DNA from: Streptomyces sp. NBC_00523
GTDB lineage: Bacteria > Actinomycetota > Actinomycetes > Streptomycetales > Streptomycetaceae
NCBI RefSeq assembly: GCF_036346615.1
Contig: NZ_CP107836.1
Span: forward strand, 5,394,001 to 5,458,000
Direction of reading: 5' to 3'
Length of the DNA: 64,000 nucleotides
Made by a program: the position numbers and the translations under genes. Positions 59,880 to 64,000 of this stretch are shown piece by piece. Below the pieces are notes generated by a model. That model saw only the letters and a program-made list of their open reading frames with translations. It searched no databases and was not told where the DNA came from. Position 1 is the first letter of the stretch. The number at the start of each line of letters is the position of its first letter.

Positions 59880-61115
59880 GTGACCGTCATCCACGTCCCC
59901 GGCTCCAAGTCCGTCACCGCGCGCGCCCTCTTCCTGGCCGCCGCCGCGAACGGCCGCAGCACGCTCGTACGCCCGCTGCGCTCCGACGACACCGAGGGCT
60001 TCGCGGCCGGGCTCACCGCGCTCGGCTACGAGGTCGAGCAGGAGGCGGACGCCTGGCACATCACCGGCCGCCCCGCCGGGCCCGCCGCCACCCAGGCCGA
60101 CGTCTACTGCCGTGACGGGGCCACCACCGCCCGGTTCCTGCCCACCCTCGCGGCGGCCGGCGCCCGCGGCAGCTACCGCTTCGACGCTTCCGCGCAGATG
60201 CGCCGCCGCCCCCTCGCCCCGCTCACCGAGGCCCTGCGCACCCTCGGCGTCGACCTGCGCCACGAGGAGGCCGAGGGCCACCACCCGCTGCGCATCGAGG
60301 CCGCCGGCATCAAGGGCGGCGAACTCACCCTGGACGCCGGGCAGTCCAGCCAGTACCTCACCGCCCTGCTCATGCTCGGCCCGCTCACGGAGACCGGGCT
60401 GCGGATCACCGTCACCGACCTCGTCTCGGCGCCCTACATCGAGATCACCCTCGCGATGATGCGCTCCTTCGGCGCCCGGGTCACCCGCAGCGGCCCCGGC
60501 GGCACCCTCTTCACCGTGGAGCCCGGCGGCTACCGCGCCACCACCTACGCCGTCGAACCCGACGCCTCCACCGCGAGCTACTTCTTCGCCGCCGCCGCCC
60601 TCACCGGCCGCGAGATCACCGTGCCCGGACTCGCCGAGGGCGCCCTCCAGGGGGACCTGCGGTTCACCGACGTCCTGCGCCGCATGGGCGCCGACGTCAC
60701 CATGAAGGACGGCGCCACCACGGTCCGCTCGACCGGCACCCTCAGCGGCCTCACCGTCAACATGCGCGACATCTCCGACACCATGCCCACGCTCGCCGCG
60801 ATCGCCCCCTTCGCCTCGGGGCCCGTACGCATCGAGGACGTCGGCAACACCCGCGTGAAGGAGTGCGACCGGCTGGAGGCGTGCGCGGACAACCTGCGGC
60901 GCATGGGCATCACGGTCACCACGGGCCCCGACTGGATCGAGATCCGGCCGGGCACGCCCGGGCCCGTCGAGATCGAGACCCACGGCGACCACCGCATCGT
61001 CATGTCGTTCGCCGTCGCGGGGCTGCGCACCCCCGGCATCACGTACGACGATCCGGGCTGCGTACGCAAGACGTTCCCCGGCTTCCACGAGGCGTTCGCC
61101 GCCGCCACCCGCTGA
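59880..61115 (+). CDS. aroA: EPSP synthase family protein (AroA-like)
   Basis: A 411-residue enzyme of the 3-phosphoshikimate 1-carboxyvinyltransferase family. It has the PGSKSVTARAL start, a DGATTARFLP loop where the canonical form reads GNAGTAMRP, DASAQMRRRPL near 105, SSQYLTALLM near 160, ISDTMPTLAAIA near 300, VKECDRLEA near 325 and DPGCVRKTFPGF near 385. Most catalytic residues are therefore present, but the phosphoenolpyruvate loop is unusual. S. coelicolor carries more than one aroA-type gene, so this may be a paralogue. The GTG at 59880 follows GCAGGA. Confidence 0.85.
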   Translation: MTVIHVPGSKSVTARALFLAAAANGRSTLVRPLRSDDTEGFAAGLTALGYEVEQEADAWHITGRPAGPAATQADVYCRDGATTARFLPTLAAAGARGSYRFDASAQMRRRPLAPLTEALRTLGVDLRHEEAEGHHPLRIEAAGIKGGELTLDAGQSSQYLTALLMLGPLTETGLRITVTDLVSAPYIEITLAMMRSFGARVTRSGPGGTLFTVEPGGYRATTYAVEPDASTASYFFAAAALTGREITVPGLAEGALQGDLRFTDVLRRMGADVTMKDGATTVRSTGTLSGLTVNMRDISDTMPTLAAIAPFASGPVRIEDVGNTRVKECDRLEACADNLRRMGITVTTGPDWIEIRPGTPGPVEIETHGDHRIVMSFAVAGLRTPGITYDDPGCVRKTFPGFHEAFAAATR

Positions 61116-61203
61116 CGGGGGGAGCGCGGGGACGGGGGACACGGACGGGTCAACCCGGGACACCCTGTCCCCGCGCACAGGGGGAGCGGCGACAATGGGG
61201 CGC

Positions 61204-62457
61204 ATGACCGACAGCCCTGCCCCTCTCGCAGACCCGCACCTCGTCTTCGACGCCGTGGAAGGACGCCGGGATCTCGTCATCCTCGGCTCCACCGGGTCCA
61301 TCGGCACCCAGGCCATCGACCTGGTGCTGCGCAACCCCGACCTCTTCCGCGTCACCGCGCTGTCCGCGGCCGGCGGCCGGGTCGCCCTCCTCGCCGAGCA
61401 GGCCCGCCTGCTGAAGGTGCGCACCGTCGGCGTCGCCTCGCCCGAGGCCGTACCCGCCCTGCGCGAGGCGCTGCGCCAGGAGTACGGGGCGGGCGAGCCG
61501 GTCCCCGAGATCCTCGCCGGACCGGACGCGGCGACGGAACTGGCCGCGAGCGACTGCCACACCGTGCTCAACGGGATCACCGGCTCCATCGGTCTCGCCC
61601 CGACCCTCGCCGCCCTCAAGGCGGGGCGCACCCTGGCGCTCGCCAACAAGGAGTCCCTGATCGTCGGCGGCCCCCTGGTCAAGGCGCTGGCCGCGCCGGG
61701 GCAGATCATCCCCGTCGACTCGGAGCACGCCGCGCTCTTCCAGGCGCTCGCCGCCGGCACCCGCGCCGATGTGCGCCGGCTCGTCGTCACCGCGTCCGGC
61801 GGCCCCTTCCGCGGCCGCACCAGGAGCGAGCTGGCCGAGGTCACCCCCGAGCAGGCCCTCGCGCACCCGACCTGGGCCATGGGGCCGGTCATCACCGTGA
61901 ACTCGGCCACTCTCGTCAACAAGGGCCTCGAAGTCATCGAGGCGCACCTGCTCTACGACATTCCCTTCGACAGCATCGAGGTCGTCGTCCACCCCCAGTC
62001 GTACGTGCACTCCATGGTCGAGTTCACCGACGGCTCCACGCTCGCCCAGGCCACCCCGCCCGACATGCGCGGCCCGATCGCCATCGGCCTCGGCTGGCCG
62101 CTGCGCGTCCCGGACGCGGCGCCCGCCTTCGACTGGACGAAGGCGGCCACCTGGGAGTTCTACCCGCTGGACACCGAGGCCTTCCCGTCCGTCGGCCTCG
62201 CCCGGCACGTCGGCGCGCTCGGGGGCACCGCGCCCGCCGTGTTCAACGCGGCCAACGAGGAGTGCGTCGACGCGTTCCTGTCCGGGAAGCTGCCCTTCAA
62301 CGGCATCATGGACACGGTCACGGCGGTGGTGGGCGAACACGGAACACCGGAATCGGGAACTTCTCTCACCGTCGCGGACGTACTGGAAGCGGAGACCTGG
62401 GCGCGGACCCGGGCCCGGGAACTCTCGGCCAAGGCCATTGCGGAGGCACGTGCATGA
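61204..62457 (+). CDS. dxr: 1-deoxy-D-xylulose-5-phosphate reductoisomerase
   Basis: A 417-residue NADPH-dependent enzyme, the second step of the MEP isoprenoid pathway. It has the ILGSTGSIGTQAIDL nucleotide loop near residue 25, ALANKESLIVGG near 145, PVDSEHAALFQ near 164, TASGGPFRG near 195 and MGPVITVNSATLVNKGLE near 220, which carry the metal and substrate ligands. The ATG at 61204 gives the usual start; the ATG at 61195 is an alternative. The stop overlaps the rseP start as ATGA. Confidence 0.97.
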   Translation: MTDSPAPLADPHLVFDAVEGRRDLVILGSTGSIGTQAIDLVLRNPDLFRVTALSAAGGRVALLAEQARLLKVRTVGVASPEAVPALREALRQEYGAGEPVPEILAGPDAATELAASDCHTVLNGITGSIGLAPTLAALKAGRTLALANKESLIVGGPLVKALAAPGQIIPVDSEHAALFQALAAGTRADVRRLVVTASGGPFRGRTRSELAEVTPEQALAHPTWAMGPVITVNSATLVNKGLEVIEAHLLYDIPFDSIEVVVHPQSYVHSMVEFTDGSTLAQATPPDMRGPIAIGLGWPLRVPDAAPAFDWTKAATWEFYPLDTEAFPSVGLARHVGALGGTAPAVFNAANEECVDAFLSGKLPFNGIMDTVTAVVGEHGTPESGTSLTVADVLEAETWARTRARELSAKAIAEARA

Positions 62458-63764
62458 GCATGACGACGATCCTGCTGACGGTCCTCGGCATCGTGATCTT
62501 CGCCTTCGGCCTGCTGTTCTCCATCGCCTGGCACGAGCTCGGCCACCTGTCGACGGCGAAGCTCTTCGGCATCCGCGTCCCCCAGTACATGGTCGGCTTC
62601 GGCCCGACCATCTGGTCCCGCAAGAAGGGCGACACGGAGTACGGCATCAAGGCCATCCCGGCCGGCGGCTACATCCGCATGATCGGGATGTTCCCGCCCG
62701 GCGCCGACGGGAAGCTGGAGGCACGCTCCACCTCGCCCTGGCGGGGCATGATCGAGGACGCCAGATCAGCCGCCTTCGAAGAGCTGGAACCGGGCGACGA
62801 GAAGCGCCTCTTCTACACGCGCAAGCCGTGGAAGCGCGTGATCGTCATGTTCGCCGGACCCTTCATGAACCTGGTCCTGGCCGTGGTGATCTTCCTCGGT
62901 GTCGCCATGTCCTTCGGCTTCCAGACCAACACCACCGAGGTCGCCGGCGTCCAGAAGTGCGTCATCCCGCAGAGCGCCGAGCGCGAGACCTGCAAGAAGT
63001 CCGACGCCGTCTCGCCCGCGCAGGCCGCCGGGCTGAAGAAGGGCGACAAGATCGTCGCCTTCGACGGCCAGCGGATGGACTCCTGGGACACCCTGTCCGA
63101 CCGCATCCGCGACACCATCGGCCCCGCCACCATCACGGTCGAGCGCGACGGGCAGGAGAAGGACCTGCACGCGGTCCTCCTGAAGAACGCCGTCGCCAAG
63201 AAGGACTCGCACGGCGAAGCGGTCGCCGGCGAATACGTCACGGCCGGCTACCTCGGCTTCGCCGCCCAGACGAAGATCCTCCCGCTCTCCTTCGGCGACT
63301 CGGTCGTCCGCATGGGCGACATGGTGGAGAACGGCGTCGACTCGATCATCGCCCTCCCCTCCAAGATCCCCGCCCTGTGGGACGCCGCCTTCGGCGACGG
63401 CGAACGCGCGGCGGACTCCCCGGTCGGCGTCGTCGGCGCGGCCCGCATCGGCGGCGAGGTGATGACGCTGGACGTCCCGGCGGAGAGCCAGATCGCGATG
63501 ATGCTGTTCCTGCTGGCCGGCTTCAACCTCTCGCTCTTCCTCTTCAACATGCTCCCGCTGCTCCCGCTCGACGGCGGCCACATCGCGGGGGCCCTGTGGG
63601 AGGCGCTGCGCCGGAACACGGCCCGGGTCTTCAAGCGCCCCGACCCCGGCCCGTTCGATGTCGCCAAGCTGATGCCCGTCGCCTACGTGGTCGCCGGGGT
63701 CTTCATCTGCTTCACCCTCCTCGTCCTCGTCGCCGACGTGGTCAACCCGGTCAAGATCACCTGA
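62454..63764 (+). CDS. rseP: Site-2 membrane metalloprotease (RseP type)
   Basis: A 436-residue intramembrane protease. The zinc motif AWHELGHL (H27, E28, H31) lies in the first membrane segment; a PDZ domain occupies about residues 185-275, and the LDGG motif (LPLDGGHIAGA) is near 370 between the last membrane segments. Relatives cleave anti-sigma factors or signal peptides after type I signal peptidase. The ATG at 62454 has GGAGG eight bases upstream and overlaps dxr. Its link to the MEP genes on both sides is conserved in actinobacteria, though the reason is unknown. Confidence 0.96.
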   Translation: MSMTTILLTVLGIVIFAFGLLFSIAWHELGHLSTAKLFGIRVPQYMVGFGPTIWSRKKGDTEYGIKAIPAGGYIRMIGMFPPGADGKLEARSTSPWRGMIEDARSAAFEELEPGDEKRLFYTRKPWKRVIVMFAGPFMNLVLAVVIFLGVAMSFGFQTNTTEVAGVQKCVIPQSAERETCKKSDAVSPAQAAGLKKGDKIVAFDGQRMDSWDTLSDRIRDTIGPATITVERDGQEKDLHAVLLKNAVAKKDSHGEAVAGEYVTAGYLGFAAQTKILPLSFGDSVVRMGDMVENGVDSIIALPSKIPALWDAAFGDGERAADSPVGVVGAARIGGEVMTLDVPAESQIAMMLFLLAGFNLSLFLFNMLPLLPLDGGHIAGALWEALRRNTARVFKRPDPGPFDVAKLMPVAYVVAGVFICFTLLVLVADVVNPVKIT

Positions 63765-63789
63765 CCGGGGCGCGTCGGACGCGCCCGGT
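63764..63789 (+). terminator. Hairpin after rseP
   Basis: ACCGGG-CGCGTC, with one bulged G, pairs with GACGCGCCCGGT around a very short loop, starting at the rseP stop. It may reduce read-through into ispG. Confidence 0.5.
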
Positions 63790-63950
63790 GCACCGCGAGT
63801 GACCGGCGGTGTGCGGGGTGCGTCCGACGGGCCGACATTCCGTACGGGGCCGGACGCGGTGTGCTCCCGGCCGCCCGCGGTGACGTAACCTCGAAGGCCG
63901 GAGCCCGCCGATACCGGGACCTCGATCCACACCTTGGGGATGCTCAGCGC

Positions 63951-64000
63951 ATGACTGCGATTTCTCTCGGAATGCCCGCCGTTCCGACCAAGCTCGCCGA
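63951..64000 (+). CDS. ispG: 4-hydroxy-3-methylbut-2-enyl diphosphate synthase, 5' end only
   Basis: Only the first 16 codons are in the window (TAISLGMPAVPTKLA...). They match the start of actinobacterial IspG (GcpE), a penultimate MEP-pathway enzyme, and the gene follows dxr-rseP as expected. The ATG at 63951 has GGGGA upstream. A TAACCT at 63886 is a possible -10 box for a separate promoter. Confidence 0.85.
   Translation, partial: MTAISLGMPAVPTKLA

Noticed and set aside
1..64000. Insertion sequences, prophage, integrase or attachment sites
   Set aside because: No transposase, integrase, phage or tRNA-associated direct repeat was found on either strand.

Overview
The window is a piece of chromosome from a Streptomyces-type actinobacterium. 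The evidence is very high GC with strong third-position bias, frequent GTG starts, a near-complete match to the sporulation sigma factor WhiG, a cluster of tandem signal peptidases, and a gene order that follows the amtB-glnK-glnD-ffh / rpsP-trmD-rplS / whiG / rpsB-tsf-pyrH-frr-cdsA / dxr-rseP-ispG backbone known from S. coelicolor. I see no insertion sequence, prophage, CRISPR array, rRNA or convincing tRNA. It is core and near-core genome, not an island.

Layout. 1-6.1 kb: nitrogen sensing (ammonium channel, PII protein, its modifying enzyme) behind a GlnR-type operator, then signal recognition particle protein Ffh. 6.2-8.1 kb: a minus-strand methyltransferase and a small zinc-motif protein with a possibly leaderless start. 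8.3-11 kb: ribosome and tRNA-modification genes (rpsP, khpA, rimM, trmD, rplS). 11-16.6 kb: five consecutive type I signal peptidases, the third and fourth sharing a 113-bp identical block, then a Nudix hydrolase, a DUF2469 protein and a YraN-type nuclease-fold protein. 16.6-21.2 kb: yifB/comM-like ATPase, dprA, whiG and a TetR regulator. 20.8-27.4 kb: an M23 peptidase that runs antisense into tetR, then rpsB-tsf-pyrH-frr-cdsA ending at a 50-bp perfect palindrome, and a convergent membrane protein. 27.5-32.7 kb: rlmN, a TPP riboswitch and a three-gene thiamine-type ABC importer.

32.7-38 kb is a minus-strand run of accessory genes: a MerR regulator coupled to a membrane protein, an unknown 134-residue protein, a LOG-family protein and an ABC exporter pair whose ATPase has an unusual signature motif. 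38-46 kb: an aminobutyraldehyde-type dehydrogenase, a serine hydrolase broken by a one-base frameshift, and a coupled minus-strand series deaminase / glycerophosphodiesterase / sensor kinase / response regulator. 46-49.5 kb: a NADAR protein, an unknown protein and a secreted GH18 chitinase whose promoter carries a DasR-type (dre) operator. 49.4-57.7 kb: a PAP2 phosphatase, GABA transaminase, a membrane ATPase resembling conjugative coupling proteins, a PucR-type regulator and a second aldehyde dehydrogenase. These point to polyamine/GABA breakdown. 57.9-64 kb: a large acyl-CoA dehydrogenase, an EPSP-synthase-family enzyme, and dxr-rseP-ispG (MEP isoprenoid pathway around a site-2 protease), with ispG cut by the window end.

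Systems that work together: nitrogen control (amtB/glnK/glnD with GABA and polyamine catabolism supplying nitrogen), protein export (ffh, five signal peptidases, site-2 protease), translation (rpsP, rimM, trmD, rplS, rpsB, tsf, frr, rlmN), and isoprenoid/menaquinone supply (dxr, ispG and a deaminase likely in the futalosine route). No wholly new system stands out. The most interesting items are the five-peptidase cluster with its conversion-like block, the dre-controlled chitinase, the orphan coupling-protein-like ATPase, the deaminase whose usual annotation is probably wrong, and the antisense-overlapping peptidase/TetR pair.
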